DNA from: an uncultured Bacteroidales bacterium
GTDB lineage: Bacteria; Bacteroidota; Bacteroidia; Bacteroidales; JAUNSR01
Reading direction: 5' to 3'
Assembly: GCA_947074145.1 (NCBI GenBank)
Contig: CAMTOJ010000002.1
Span: 1 to 40,741 of the forward strand
DNA length: 40,741 nt
The translations under genes and the position numbers were made by a program. Position 1 is the stretch's first letter; every line of letters begins with the position of its first letter. Positions 24,693 through 33,048 of the stretch are shown here, one piece after another. The notes beneath the pieces were generated by a model that was not told the origin of the DNA, ran no database searches, and worked only from the letters and a program-made list of their open reading frames with translations.

Positions 24693-24719
24693 TTGTTATG
24701 TTTCTAAACTATATATTTG
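24693..24719 (+). promoter_or_regulatory. thyA promoter (TTG-N16-TATATTTG)
   Basis: TATATTTG at 24712-24719 fits the consensus and TTG at 24693-24695 lies 16 bases upstream, slightly close. The ATG is 24 bases past the -7 element. Confidence 0.65.
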
Positions 24720-24743
24720 CGATAAAATTATTTATAACGTGAT

Positions 24744-25538
24744 ATGAAACAATATTTAGATCTGCTTAAAAGAGTAAAAGAGGAGGGTGTCAAGAAGGAA
24801 GATCGTACCGGCACAGGCACAATCAGCGTATTCGGACATCAGATGCGTTTTGATATGAAAGATGGGTTTCCAATGGTTACAACAAAGAAACTTCATCTTA
24901 AATCTATCATATACGAGCTATTATGGTTTCTAAAAGGTGATACAAATGTTAAGTATCTTCAAGATCATGGAGTGCGAATTTGGAACGAATGGGCTGATGC
25001 CAATGGGGATCTCGGTCATGTTTACGGTTATCAATGGCGCTCTTGGCCCGATTATAACGGCGGACATATAGATCAGATTACCGAAGCTGTCAACACGATA
25101 AAAAATAATCCTGATTCCAGAAGAATAATAGTAAGCGCTTGGAATGTTGCAGATATTCCTAATATGAATTTGCCTCCTTGCCACGCTTTTTTTCAATTTT
25201 ACGTTGCAGACGGAAAACTAAGTCTTCAGCTTTATCAACGTAGTGCGGATATATTTCTTGGTGTGCCTTTCAATATTGCTTCTTATGCTTTGCTTCTTCT
25301 TATGATGGCAAAAGTAACAGGTCTTGAAGCGGGTGAATTTATTCATACTCTTGGCGATGCACATATTTATACCAATCATCTCGAACAAGTTGATCTTCAA
25401 CTTAGTCGAGAACCTATGAAGTTGCCGGAGATGGTAATAAATCGTGATGTAAAATCTATTTTTGATTTTGATTTCGGCGATTTCACACTCGAAGGTTATG
25501 AATCTCATCCCCATATTAAAGGTGAAGTATCAGTATAA
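24744..25538 (+). CDS. thyA: Thymidylate synthase
   Basis: The enzyme methylates dUMP to dTMP with methylenetetrahydrofolate, which is oxidised to dihydrofolate. The protein has 264 residues, the same length as E. coli ThyA. The catalytic Cys146 sits in [29 protein letters not shown], the dUMP-binding [20 protein letters not shown] and the C-terminal IKGEVSV are all present. It lies just ahead of folA, whose product regenerates the folate consumed here. A promoter and hairpin between them suggest that folA is not simply read through. Confidence 0.98.
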   Translation: MKQYLDLLKRVKEEGVKKEDRTGTGTISVFGHQMRFDMKDGFPMVTTKKLHLKSIIYELLWFLKGDTNVKYLQDHGVRIWNEWADANGDLGHVYGYQWRSWPDYNGGHIDQITEAVNTIKNNPDSRRIIVSAWNVADIPNMNLPPCHAFFQFYVADGKLSLQLYQRSADIFLGVPFNIASYALLLLMMAKVTGLEAGEFIHTLGDAHIYTNHLEQVDLQLSREPMKLPEMVINRDVKSIFDFDFGDFTLEGYESHPHIKGEVSV

Positions 25539-25555
25539 ATAAGGATAAAATTATC

Positions 25556-25583
25556 TTTGTTTGAATCTTATGATATATATTTG
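25556..25583 (+). promoter_or_regulatory. folA promoter (TTTG-N16-TATATTTG)
   Basis: TTTG at 25556-25559 and TATATTTG at 25576-25583 lie in the thyA-folA gap. Transcription would begin near 25590, inside the hairpin listed next, so the folA leader may be structured from its first bases. Confidence 0.55.
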
Positions 25584-25633
25584 ATGTGTAATGTTCTTCT
25601 GTTAAAGAAAAAACATTGCACATTAATTTTTTT
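25584..25633 (+). terminator. Terminator between thyA and folA
   Basis: ATGTGTAATGTT (25584-25595) and AACATTGCACAT (25612-25623) form a 12-base stem with one G-U and a 16-base loop, followed by TAATTTTTTTA. It would end thyA transcripts 15 bases before the folA ATG. Confidence 0.75.
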
Positions 25634-25647
25634 ATTAAAAGAGATTT

Positions 25648-26139
25648 ATGATAAAATCAATTATTGTCGTAATAGACAGCAATAATGCGATAGGAGTCAA
25701 TAATGGACTTCTTTGTCATTTGCCTGCCGATCTTAAGCATTTCAAACAAACAACTACAGGTAAGACAATTGTTATGGGGCGCAAGACATTCGAATCTTTA
25801 CCCTCAGGCGCATTGCCAAACCGCGAAAATATAGTGCTGACTTCAAATAAGAATGCAAATTATGAGAATGTCAAATGTTTCGATTCTTTGGAGAAAGTGT
25901 ATCAATATTGCAAAGATAAAGAGGAGATATTTATTATCGGGGGAGGGATGCTGTATGAACAAGCAATGCCTGATGCCGATAAACTTTATCTTACCAAAAT
26001 CAATCATTCATTTGAAAAGGCTGATACTTATTTCCCGGATATTGATGATGAAAAATGGGAAGAAGTAAAAAGAGAAGATTTTAATCCCGATGAAAAAAAT
26101 AAATTCAATTACTCTTTTATTGAATTAAAGCGGAAATAA
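25648..26139 (+). CDS. folA: Dihydrofolate reductase
   Basis: The enzyme reduces dihydrofolate to tetrahydrofolate with NADPH. The protein has 163 residues, the usual size. It begins IKSIIVVIDSNNAIGVNNGLLCHLPADLKHFK, in separate blocks the Met20-type loop and the substrate-binding acid Asp28. The cofactor motifs GKTIVMGRKTFESLP and IFIIGGGMLYEQAM follow. The start is ATG at 25648. It lies 109 bases after thyA, with a promoter and terminator between. Its own stop codon lies within the next terminator stem. Confidence 0.97.
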   Translation: MIKSIIVVIDSNNAIGVNNGLLCHLPADLKHFKQTTTGKTIVMGRKTFESLPSGALPNRENIVLTSNKNANYENVKCFDSLEKVYQYCKDKEEIFIIGGGMLYEQAMPDADKLYLTKINHSFEKADTYFPDIDDEKWEEVKREDFNPDEKNKFNYSFIELKRK

Positions 26140-26175
26140 ACGTTTTACACGTTTATTTTCGCTTTTGTTTTTTTA
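26127..26175 (+). terminator. Terminator of folA, overlapping its stop codon
   Basis: An arm starting AAAGCGGAAATAAACG (from 26128) pairs with CGTTTATTTTCGCTTT with small imperfections, followed by GTTTTTTT. The TAA at 26137-26139 is part of the 5' arm. Confidence 0.82.
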
Positions 26176-26296
26176 GTTATTATAAATGACAGATTTGTTA
26201 CTTTAATTATTTTTACCACGATTTATAACCTCCTTTTTAATAAATAGTTAGGACATTATTGGTCAATAATATGACTTTAGCCTATTTCTTAAATTT

Positions 26297-26304
26297 TATT
26301 TTTG
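26297..26304 (+). promoter_or_regulatory. TATTTTTG, -7 element for the GH128 gene
   Basis: An exact TAnnTTTG match 48 bases before the ATG at 26352. An imperfect TTTA lies at 26276-26279, about 17 bases upstream. Confidence 0.55.
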
Positions 26305-26351
26305 TATAGTTCTTATTCACAAAAAACACATTAAAAATTACCAAATAATCC

Positions 26352-29060
26352 ATGAAGAAGATAACTACTCTATTATTGGTTCTTTCTACCTTTTTCTCTA
26401 TATCCGTAGCTCAGACATATGCACCAACAGTGACATACGGAAAGCTTACAAATACAGAAAGGAAAATAACCGAACCTCTTCACATTGTTTTAACAAGTGC
26501 GGAAAATCCATTAGAAAACAGTACTATCGATCTTTGTAATGACGATGCGTATCTATATTTTATTAATCTTCGCCCTAATTATATAACTCAATCTTATCAA
26601 AAGAGAATTCTTATTAATGGTGAAACATTAAGACCGGATATAAACTGTAGAATTGCTGTTTATCGTCAGGGTACGGTGGTTATTCCCCACGGATCGGATT
26701 ACAAACCACTTGAGATTTTTACAGAACAGAAATATAAAGGTGACAGCGAAAAGTATGGTGTTCATACTTTTCACTCTGACCTTGGAGATATGAATAGACG
26801 TACTCGCTCTTTTCATCTTAAGAAGGGATATATGGTAACTTTTGCTACTGCTTCCGACTGTTCCGATTATAGCCGTATCTATATAGCAGATAAGCAGGAT
26901 TTGTGGATTGAATCTCTACCTGATATTCTTGATCAGGGTATAGCATGCATTCGTGTTATGCCGTGGAGTTGGCCATCTAAAAAAGGATGGTGTCAGACAG
27001 GGACAGGTGCTATAAAAGGTGGTAATCAGATGGCTTGTACCTGGTTTTATAATTGGGATGCTCAAAGCACAAGGGATTATAATATGGAATACGTTCCTGA
27101 AAAATGGGGCTTACACTGGCCTTCGAATTCTACTATTATAAATCAGAAAAATGTATCTCATCTTATTGGTTATAATGAACCTGATCATACCGAACAATCA
27201 AATATATCAGTTGATGCTGCCGTTGCACAATGGCCAGAACTTATGAAGACAGGATTACGTCTGGGAGCGCCTGCTACTACCGATTTTAATTGGCTTTACG
27301 ACTTTATGAATAAATGTAAATCGAAAAATTACAGAGTCGATTATGTCGTAATACATGCTTATTGGGGAGCACTTACTCCACAACAATGGTATTCTCAGTT
27401 GAAAGAGGTTTATACAAAAACCGGTCGACCTATCTGGATTAAAGAATGGAACAATGGAGCCACTTGGACAACAGAATCATGGCCATCGGGATGGGCTGAA
27501 GCTTATGAAAAACAGAAGAAAGAACTTGCCGCAATTCTAAATGTTATGGATACGGCTCATTTCGTAGAACGATATTCTATTTATAACTGGGTTGGATGGA
27601 AACGAATGGTGATTGATGATTCGGGTAACAATACTCCTGCAGGTGATATGTATAGAGATAATAAACCTACGTTTTCATATAATCCGCATAATGAGGTAAT
27701 ACCTACTTGGAGCAATAAATCATTTACAATAAGTAATCCCGTAATTTCCGGAGATACAGCTATTATGATACCATGGAATAATCGAAACGGTGGACTTGTT
27801 GATCATTTTATTGTTTCAAGAAGTGATAATGGCGCGGCTTATAAGGAGATTGCCAGAGTACCTAAATATATAGAAGGATATGTTGACGTTGAAGGTTCTG
27901 CTATATCCGGTTATTCCAAATATAAAGTGCAATCGGTGATGAAAAGTGGCTCCACTATGAGCTCTTCAGAGGTGACCACATATAAGAGTGACGGGTTTAA
28001 CGGTGTTCAATATTTGAACTATTCATTAAGTGATGCTTCTGAAAAGAGAGTCTCATTTAGAACGAAATTTAATGAAGTTCCAAGTGTTCTACTTGGAGTG
28101 TCTTCATATAATAACGGAGTATCTTTACCTGTAACATCTAAAGTCAATGAAGTTTCAGTGTCAAGTGTATCTTATTGTATTCAACCTTGGGAATATTTGA
28201 ATAATCCCACTTTTACAAAATCTGAAAACCTACCATTACTTGCCCTTGAAAAAGGAAACTATGATTTTGCAGGTTTGAAGGCTGAGTGTGGTGATGTTAA
28301 TTACATAAATGAAAAATGGACTACCGTAAAATTCAAAGAGCCATTCAATGAAACTCCTGCGGTTTTTGGTTCGTTAAACTCTTCAAAAGTAAGTGCTCCG
28401 GTAACAGTCGCAATCAGAAATGTAACCAAAGAAAGTTTTGAGGTGTCTCTTAAGAAAGAACTTGGAACAACAACTTCTGTTACAAGACAAATGATTTCTT
28501 ATGTCGCAATCGAACCGGGTGTTGGTGCAATTGGGAAAAATAAGATTAATGTAGGTATCACAGATGCATCAATATCTGATGTGGCAAACACAAAAATGAC
28601 ACTTTTTAATTCAACTTTTGTGACTCCATATTTATTTGCAAATACTCAAACTTGTAGTGACGAAGTGGTATCAACTTTAAGATATGGCACACTTTCAGGG
28701 TCTCAGGTAAAACTATTCAGACATCGTGAAGCCTCTGTCAGTGCAGATGCTTCGCAAATCACTCCGGAATCTGTAGCCTGGTTGGTTATTGAAACAGATC
28801 CTATTGCTAACGCATCAACTGCAATATCTTCAACGTCAAACAATAGCATATCTATTTCGCCAACAGTAGTTACTGATTTTATTACTATAAATGGAGTAGA
28901 TGATTTTGCCGAAAATAGAGTAGTCATTTTCGATAGTTTCGGAAGAATTATTACTGATCAAATTATCTCCGGCAATCAAATGAAGCTCACAACATTATCA
29001 TTGGGAGTATATTATGTAAAAGTCAATGATATGGAACCGGTAGTTATATTCAGAAAATAA
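26352..29060 (+). CDS. Secreted GH128-like endo-beta-1,3-glucanase with T9SS C-terminal domain
   Basis: The 902-residue protein has a signal peptide (about 1-20, ending SVAQ), then a region that may bind sugar (about 21-190). A Glyco_hydro_cc/GH128 catalytic domain covers about 190-440: LIGYNEPDH (probable acid/base Glu276) and PIWIKEWNNGA (probable nucleophile Glu365). Beta-rich linker and accessory domains follow. The last 75 or so residues (SISPTVVTDFITINGV through GVYYVKV and VVIFRK) fit a type A T9SS sorting domain, so the protein is probably exported through the type IX system and held at the surface. GH128 enzymes cleave beta-1,3-glucans such as laminarin. It has its own promoter and a strong terminator. 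Confidence 0.85.
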   Translation: MKKITTLLLVLSTFFSISVAQTYAPTVTYGKLTNTERKITEPLHIVLTSAENPLENSTIDLCNDDAYLYFINLRPNYITQSYQKRILINGETLRPDINCRIAVYRQGTVVIPHGSDYKPLEIFTEQKYKGDSEKYGVHTFHSDLGDMNRRTRSFHLKKGYMVTFATASDCSDYSRIYIADKQDLWIESLPDILDQGIACIRVMPWSWPSKKGWCQTGTGAIKGGNQMACTWFYNWDAQSTRDYNMEYVPEKWGLHWPSNSTIINQKNVSHLIGYNEPDHTEQSNISVDAAVAQWPELMKTGLRLGAPATTDFNWLYDFMNKCKSKNYRVDYVVIHAYWGALTPQQWYSQLKEVYTKTGRPIWIKEWNNGATWTTESWPSGWAEAYEKQKKELAAILNVMDTAHFVERYSIYNWVGWKRMVIDDSGNNTPAGDMYRDNKPTFSYNPHNEVIPTWSNKSFTISNPVISGDTAIMIPWNNRNGGLVDHFIVSRSDNGAAYKEIARVPKYIEGYVDVEGSAISGYSKYKVQSVMKSGSTMSSSEVTTYKSDGFNGVQYLNYSLSDASEKRVSFRTKFNEVPSVLLGVSSYNNGVSLPVTSKVNEVSVSSVSYCIQPWEYLNNPTFTKSENLPLLALEKGNYDFAGLKAECGDVNYINEKWTTVKFKEPFNETPAVFGSLNSSKVSAPVTVAIRNVTKESFEVSLKKELGTTTSVTRQMISYVAIEPGVGAIGKNKINVGITDASISDVANTKMTLFNSTFVTPYLFANTQTCSDEVVSTLRYGTLSGSQVKLFRHREASVSADASQITPESVAWLVIETDPIANASTAISSTSNNSISISPTVVTDFITINGVDDFAENRVVIFDSFGRIITDQIISGNQMKLTTLSLGVYYVKVNDMEPVVIFRK

Positions 29061-29160
29061 GCCCCTGTTTTTGTTAAATACTATGATGTAAAATTATAAA
29101 TAAGGGGTTAAATAGTTAGAATTGTAATTCATAATCGAGATATTTTATTTTTTAGTTTAT

Positions 29161-29216
29161 GAGCCTTTTGTATATTTGTTTTTATAATAAAACATATACG
29201 AAAGGCTCGTTTTTTA
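29161..29216 (+). terminator. Terminator of the GH128 gene
   Basis: GAGCCTTTTGTATAT (29161-29175) and ATATACGAAAGGCTC (29194-29208) form a 15-base stem with one mismatch or G-U, followed by GTTTTTTAT. Confidence 0.88.
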
Positions 29217-29267
29217 TATGTTATCGATAGATAAAAAAACACATTGACTAATACCTTCTCAATAAAA

Positions 29268-30401
29268 ATGACACAGTTTATAGCTGAAAAAAAAATAAAT
29301 TCTCATTTTTTATATAAAGATGAAATTAATTCAAATGATGAATACCAAATAATATTTCATACTGATAAAAACATATCATTTGAAAATCAGATTAATGATA
29401 TTAATGAACAATATAGAGTATATCAACAATCATTACCCTCTTCTGTAAAACCTGTAATAAAGCGTTATTTTCTTAGTGATGCTTCAAATCAGGAGCATAT
29501 GGTAAATCAACTTGAAAGTGATCCTGAATGTGCTGTCTCAATAATTCAGCAACCGCCTCTTGATGGATCGAAAGTGGCATTATGGGTTTGGTTTCAGTCT
29601 GATGTTAATCTTAAGAAAAAATCCGGTTTATGGAGCTATGCACATAACGGATATACCCATATCTGGACAGCAAATAAAAAAGTAACTTCGGGCGATTCTT
29701 ACCAACAATGCAATGAGTTGTTCAGCATTTATGATGCCTCATTGAAAGAAAACGGAATTTCTGTTGAAAAGAATTGTATCCGTACATGGCTTTACGTACA
29801 AAATGTAGATGTTAATTACAAAGGTGTTGTTGAGGGAAGAAAAGACTTTTTCAATGATATAAATCTCACAAATAAAACTCATTACATTGCAAGTACAGGC
29901 ATAGAGGGAAGAGTGGCAGACCACCGTTCCCTTATGATATTCGATGCTTATGCTATCGAAGGTGTCTATTCCAATCAGATACAATATCTTTATGCTCCCG
30001 AAAATCTAAATCCCACGTATGAATATGGTGTTACCTTTGAAAGAGGAACAGCTGTTCATTATGGTGACAGATCACATGTTTTCATTTCAGGTACCGCAAG
30101 TATAAATAATAAAGGTGAGATTGTTGCTCCGGGAGATATTAAACGTCAGATAAAAAGGACTTTGGAAAATGTTGATGCATTACTTAATGAGGCAGAATGT
30201 AGCTTCGATAATATCTCATCAATGTTTGTCTATTTAAGAGATGTAGCAGATTATGATGTAGCTCGTAAGATGTTTGATAATAAGTTTCCAAATACACCTA
30301 AAGTGATAGTACTTGCTCCGGTTTGCAGGCCGGGCTGGCTTATAGAGATGGAATGTATTGCTATACGAAAAAATGACAATCCCTCTTTTCGCCAATATTG
30401 A
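29268..30401 (+). CDS. Rid-family protein with chorismatase (FkbO/Hyg5)-like layout
   Basis: The 377-residue protein from the ATG at 29268. The frame runs back to a TTG at 29244, which is less likely. The last third (about 245-370) is a RidA/YjgF-like domain: SHVFISGTASINNKGEIVAPGDI, KRTLENVDALLNEAECSFDNI, and the ending APVCRPGWLIEMECIAI with the conserved Glu. Earlier segments (VEGRKDFFNDINL, HYIASTGIEGR, YLYAPENLNPTYEYGVTF) follow the order seen in chorismatases of the FkbO/Hyg5 type. Those enzymes hydrolyse chorismate, while Rid proteins hydrolyse enamines or imines. Which chemistry applies here cannot be decided. No secondary-metabolite genes lie nearby. Confidence 0.7.
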   Translation: MTQFIAEKKINSHFLYKDEINSNDEYQIIFHTDKNISFENQINDINEQYRVYQQSLPSSVKPVIKRYFLSDASNQEHMVNQLESDPECAVSIIQQPPLDGSKVALWVWFQSDVNLKKKSGLWSYAHNGYTHIWTANKKVTSGDSYQQCNELFSIYDASLKENGISVEKNCIRTWLYVQNVDVNYKGVVEGRKDFFNDINLTNKTHYIASTGIEGRVADHRSLMIFDAYAIEGVYSNQIQYLYAPENLNPTYEYGVTFERGTAVHYGDRSHVFISGTASINNKGEIVAPGDIKRQIKRTLENVDALLNEAECSFDNISSMFVYLRDVADYDVARKMFDNKFPNTPKVIVLAPVCRPGWLIEMECIAIRKNDNPSFRQY

Positions 30402-30455
30402 TTGATAATCAATTTTTTAATAGATTTTAAAGAGATACAATCATTTATAAAAAAA

Positions 30456-30497
30456 TAAATCTCATACAAGTATAAATACAGGTATGAGATTTTTTGT
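30456..30497 (+). terminator. Terminator of the Rid-family gene
   Basis: AAATCTCATAC (30457-30467) and GTATGAGATTT (30482-30492) form a perfect 11-base stem with a 14-base loop, then TTTTG. Confidence 0.85.
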
Positions 30498-30534
30498 CTA
30501 AAATTGGTTCTGAACAATTAAAAACAAGTATGTT

Positions 30535-31314
30535 TTATTTCTCTTTAGTCAGAAATTTCAGTACTATGTCTATTGGTAAATCCTGATTTTCTGAAAAAAG
30601 ATGATCTTCATTATCAAGAAGGAATAACTCGCAGTTTTTATATATCTTTTGATACTTTTCACTATATGAGTAACTTACAACTTCATCTCTTCTGCCATGA
30701 ATAATACATACGGGACCCTGATATCTTGCAGCCCTTTTATAAATACTTAAAGTTTGGGCGCTTTCAAGATAATCTCTTCCTATCTGTCTATCATCTACTG
30801 TAATAAATTCAGGAACATCATTCGGATCGAAATGTGTTCCCTTAGTGGTTCCTTCATTGGCTTCATCTTCAAGAGAAGCAGCGGGAGCAAGAAGAAGAAG
30901 TGAACTAACTTTTTCTGCACCGAGTAGACCTGCAAGCATCGAAGCAACGACTCCACCTTGTGAATGTCCCAGAAGACTGATTCCTGAGATATTATTAAGG
31001 TGAGTAGTATATTCATAGACAGCCTTTGCGTCATCAATCTCTTTAGGAACAGTCATGTTGATAAATTTACCATCGCTTTTCCCACATCCGTCGAAGTCAA
31101 ATCTGACTGTAATGAAGCCGTTATTGACCAAAGAGTCAGAAATTTTTACTAATAAAGGAGTCTTAGAGTCACTTAATAACCCGTGCATAATAATTACAAC
31201 ATGATATTTTTTTTGAATCTCTATCTCCGGTTTTTGAATTATTACATTCAACTTCCCGTTTGGCCCTTCGAGTAAAAATGTCTCTGAGGTATGAATAATA
31301 TTGTTGTTTTGCAT
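30535..31314 (-). CDS. Alpha/beta hydrolase (serine esterase or peptidase type)
   Basis: The 259-residue protein has a complete catalytic triad in the expected order: nucleophile Ser118 in GHSQGG, Asp210 in HGRRDEVV, His238 in NEDHLF. IIMHGLLSD (about 41-49) supplies the oxyanion-hole loop and FDFDGCGKSDG follows. The layout matches cytoplasmic S33-type or cinnamoyl-esterase-like hydrolases. No signal peptide is seen, so it acts in the cytoplasm. The substrate is unknown, but a feruloyl/cinnamoyl or acyl ester is plausible from the fold. It appears monocistronic, 277 bases from the antiporter gene on the same strand. Confidence 0.88.
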   Translation of the reverse strand: MQNNNIIHTSETFLLEGPNGKLNVIIQKPEIEIQKKYHVVIIMHGLLSDSKTPLLVKISDSLVNNGFITVRFDFDGCGKSDGKFINMTVPKEIDDAKAVYEYTTHLNNISGISLLGHSQGGVVASMLAGLLGAEKVSSLLLLAPAASLEDEANEGTTKGTHFDPNDVPEFITVDDRQIGRDYLESAQTLSIYKRAARYQGPVCIIHGRRDEVVSYSYSEKYQKIYKNCELFLLDNEDHLFSENQDLPIDIVLKFLTKEK

Positions 31315-31591
31315 ATAAAAATCATTGATGTTTACTGATTCATATTTATAACAACAGAGATTCAGGTTTTGCTCATTTTTATGTTAAGTCATAAGGATGA
31401 ATTAATAACTAAAAAAGTTAATAATAGTATCATTATTGATGATTTACTGATCTGGTTAAAATTTTTTTGATAAAACGGGAGAATCTATACTCTATTTTCT
31501 TATTCTCTATAAGATTAATTTACATTGCTTATTCACACTATTAAATATTGTTCTTATGATATAATGTAGATATTAAATATAAATTAATTCG
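31315..31591 (-). other. Gap between the antiporter and hydrolase genes
   Basis: AT-rich. I see no consensus -7 box, no clear hairpin and no gene. The antiporter gene therefore lacks an obvious terminator, and some readthrough into the hydrolase gene is possible. Confidence 0.4.
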
Positions 31592-32779
31592 CTATTTTTT
31601 ATTATTGTCAATCAGTAGTTTTCTGTAAAGAAGATCAATTGCGAAAGCACCTAAAGGAGCTGTGATTAAAATAGCAAGTACAGCCACTGTCAAAACTATG
31701 TTTCCACAACTAAGCCCCATAGCAAGAGGAATAGATCCTATGGCTGCCTGAACCGTAGCTTTAGGCATATATGCAATCATGCAGAACAAACGCTCTCTCA
31801 TATTAAGACTTGTCTTTATCATACTGATGAATACGCCTACCATTCTGAAAGATAGCGCAATAAATATCATAAGTATTGCAGCCGGTCCTGCATTTAAAGC
31901 ATAATTAATATCTACAGTTGCACCAACGAGAACAAAAAGAAGTATTTCGGCAGCTATCCAAAGTTTTGAAAATTTAGGAGATATCCTTTTAGCAAGTAAA
32001 GGATAAGACTGAAGCAATGTAGCTCCCATGGTCATAATAGCCAAAAGTCCCGACATCGGCAGAGTACCTTTTAATTTCTCTTCCAATCCAAGAAAAAGGA
32101 AAGCAACGCTTATCATGATTATTACTTTGATAGAATCGCGCAAATGATATCGTTTAAAATATGCAGATAAAAGTAACCCTATTGCAACTCCGAAAATTAA
32201 TCCTGTGACAATTGATACCGGGATCAATGTGAAACTTGATGCAGATATCTCACCGCCCGATCCGAGAGTTGTAAAAACAGTGAAAAGAACTATTACAAAA
32301 ACATCATCAACTGATCCTGCAGCCATAATCATTTGAGGAATACTTTTTTCAGTGCCTATCTTATTTTCTATTAGATTTATCATTTTAGGAACAATAACAG
32401 CCGGTGAAACAGCTGCAACTACACTTCCCAGTATAGCGGCATCAATAATGCTTATTCCTAAGATTCGGGGGGCCAATAATATCATTCCCAATATCTCAAA
32501 ACAAGCAGGAATAAAACACATCAATATTGCAGGTCTGCCCACTTTTTTTAGTTCACTTATATTAAGAGCAAGCCCGGCTCGCATAAGTATTATGACAAGT
32601 GCTATTTGTCGTAACTCCACTGAAATCGACAATATAGAGGGGGATATAAGATTTAGAACATAAGGTCCAAGTATTATACCTGTCAATAACATCCCTAAAA
32701 GAGAGGGTAATTTCAATTTTCCAAAAATATATCCAAGAGATAAACCAAGTATAAAAATAAAAGCAAGACTCGTAAGCAT
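31592..32779 (-). CDS. Monovalent cation/proton antiporter under fluoride riboswitch control
   Basis: The 395-residue inner-membrane protein has about 11-12 hydrophobic segments and the CPA antiporter core. It has GMLLTGIILGPYVL near the start, the AAVSPAVIVPKM segment, the ion-site acidic pair in AGSVDDVFVIVLF, and the late KATVQAAIGSIPLAMG helix. It ends shortly after the last helix, with no TrkA-type nucleotide domain. The family exchanges Na+ or K+ for H+. The leader carries a fluoride aptamer and attenuator (32790-32906), so expression should rise with fluoride. That points to a role in fluoride tolerance or ion and pH balance during it. The start is ATG at 32779. Confidence 0.9.
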   Translation of the reverse strand: MLTSLAFIFILGLSLGYIFGKLKLPSLLGMLLTGIILGPYVLNLISPSILSISVELRQIALVIILMRAGLALNISELKKVGRPAILMCFIPACFEILGMILLAPRILGISIIDAAILGSVVAAVSPAVIVPKMINLIENKIGTEKSIPQMIMAAGSVDDVFVIVLFTVFTTLGSGGEISASSFTLIPVSIVTGLIFGVAIGLLLSAYFKRYHLRDSIKVIIMISVAFLFLGLEEKLKGTLPMSGLLAIMTMGATLLQSYPLLAKRISPKFSKLWIAAEILLFVLVGATVDINYALNAGPAAILMIFIALSFRMVGVFISMIKTSLNMRERLFCMIAYMPKATVQAAIGSIPLAMGLSCGNIVLTVAVLAILITAPLGAFAIDLLYRKLLIDNNKK

Positions 32780-32789
32780 ACTATTTTAT

Positions 32790-32871
32790 ATTTAAAATGA
32801 AAAAGCTGAGAACAACTACACTCTTACTGATTTAAATAAATCAATAAAAATATAGACGCTATCAGCTTCTC
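32790..32871 (-). terminator. Attenuator (expression platform) of the fluoride riboswitch
   Basis: On the minus strand GAGAAGCUGA (32871-32862), which is part of the aptamer, can pair over 10 bases (two G-U) with UCAGCUUUUU (32809-32800). A U-rich tail and the gene start follow. A small UGAUUU/AAAUCA hairpin (about 32827-32842) sits in the loop. Pairing here would destroy the aptamer, the usual ON-switch design: fluoride keeps the aptamer and blocks termination. Confidence 0.75.
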
Positions 32872-32906
32872 TTTAGAGATGCGGTTGAAGGGAAGCATCA
32901 TTCCCT
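32853..32906 (-). promoter_or_regulatory. Fluoride (crcB-motif) riboswitch aptamer
   Basis: Read on the minus strand. P1 is AGGGAA/UUCCCU (32906-32901 and 32894-32889), and its loop contains AUGAUGC. ACCGC comes next (about 32885-32881), then a UCUC/GAGA stem closed by GC/GC, then GCUGAUAGC, the conserved 3' core. The loop GAUGC can pair with GCGUC (about 32859-32855) as the pseudoknot. Order, spacing and conserved blocks (AUGA..C, ACYGC, GCUGAURGC) match the Thermotoga petrophila fluoride aptamer. A -7 box at 32921-32928 would start the RNA about 8 bases upstream of P1. Confidence 0.9.
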
Positions 32907-32920
32907 GAATTAAATCTTCT

Positions 32921-32928
32921 CAAAGATA
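32921..32928 (-). promoter_or_regulatory. TATCTTTG, -7 element for the riboswitch-antiporter transcript
   Basis: CAAAGATA on the plus strand reads TATCTTTG on the minus strand. A TTTG lies upstream (32952-32955), about 23 bases away, rather far. The predicted start (near 32914) falls just before the aptamer. Confidence 0.65.
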
Positions 32929-33048
32929 CGAATTATCAGATTGAAGGATACCAAATTGTAAATAAAAACATAATAAAACAGATAATTAACGACTATAAAT
33001 GAATATCGGTTGTTGTATATAAAAACATTATTTACTCCATTTTAATAT

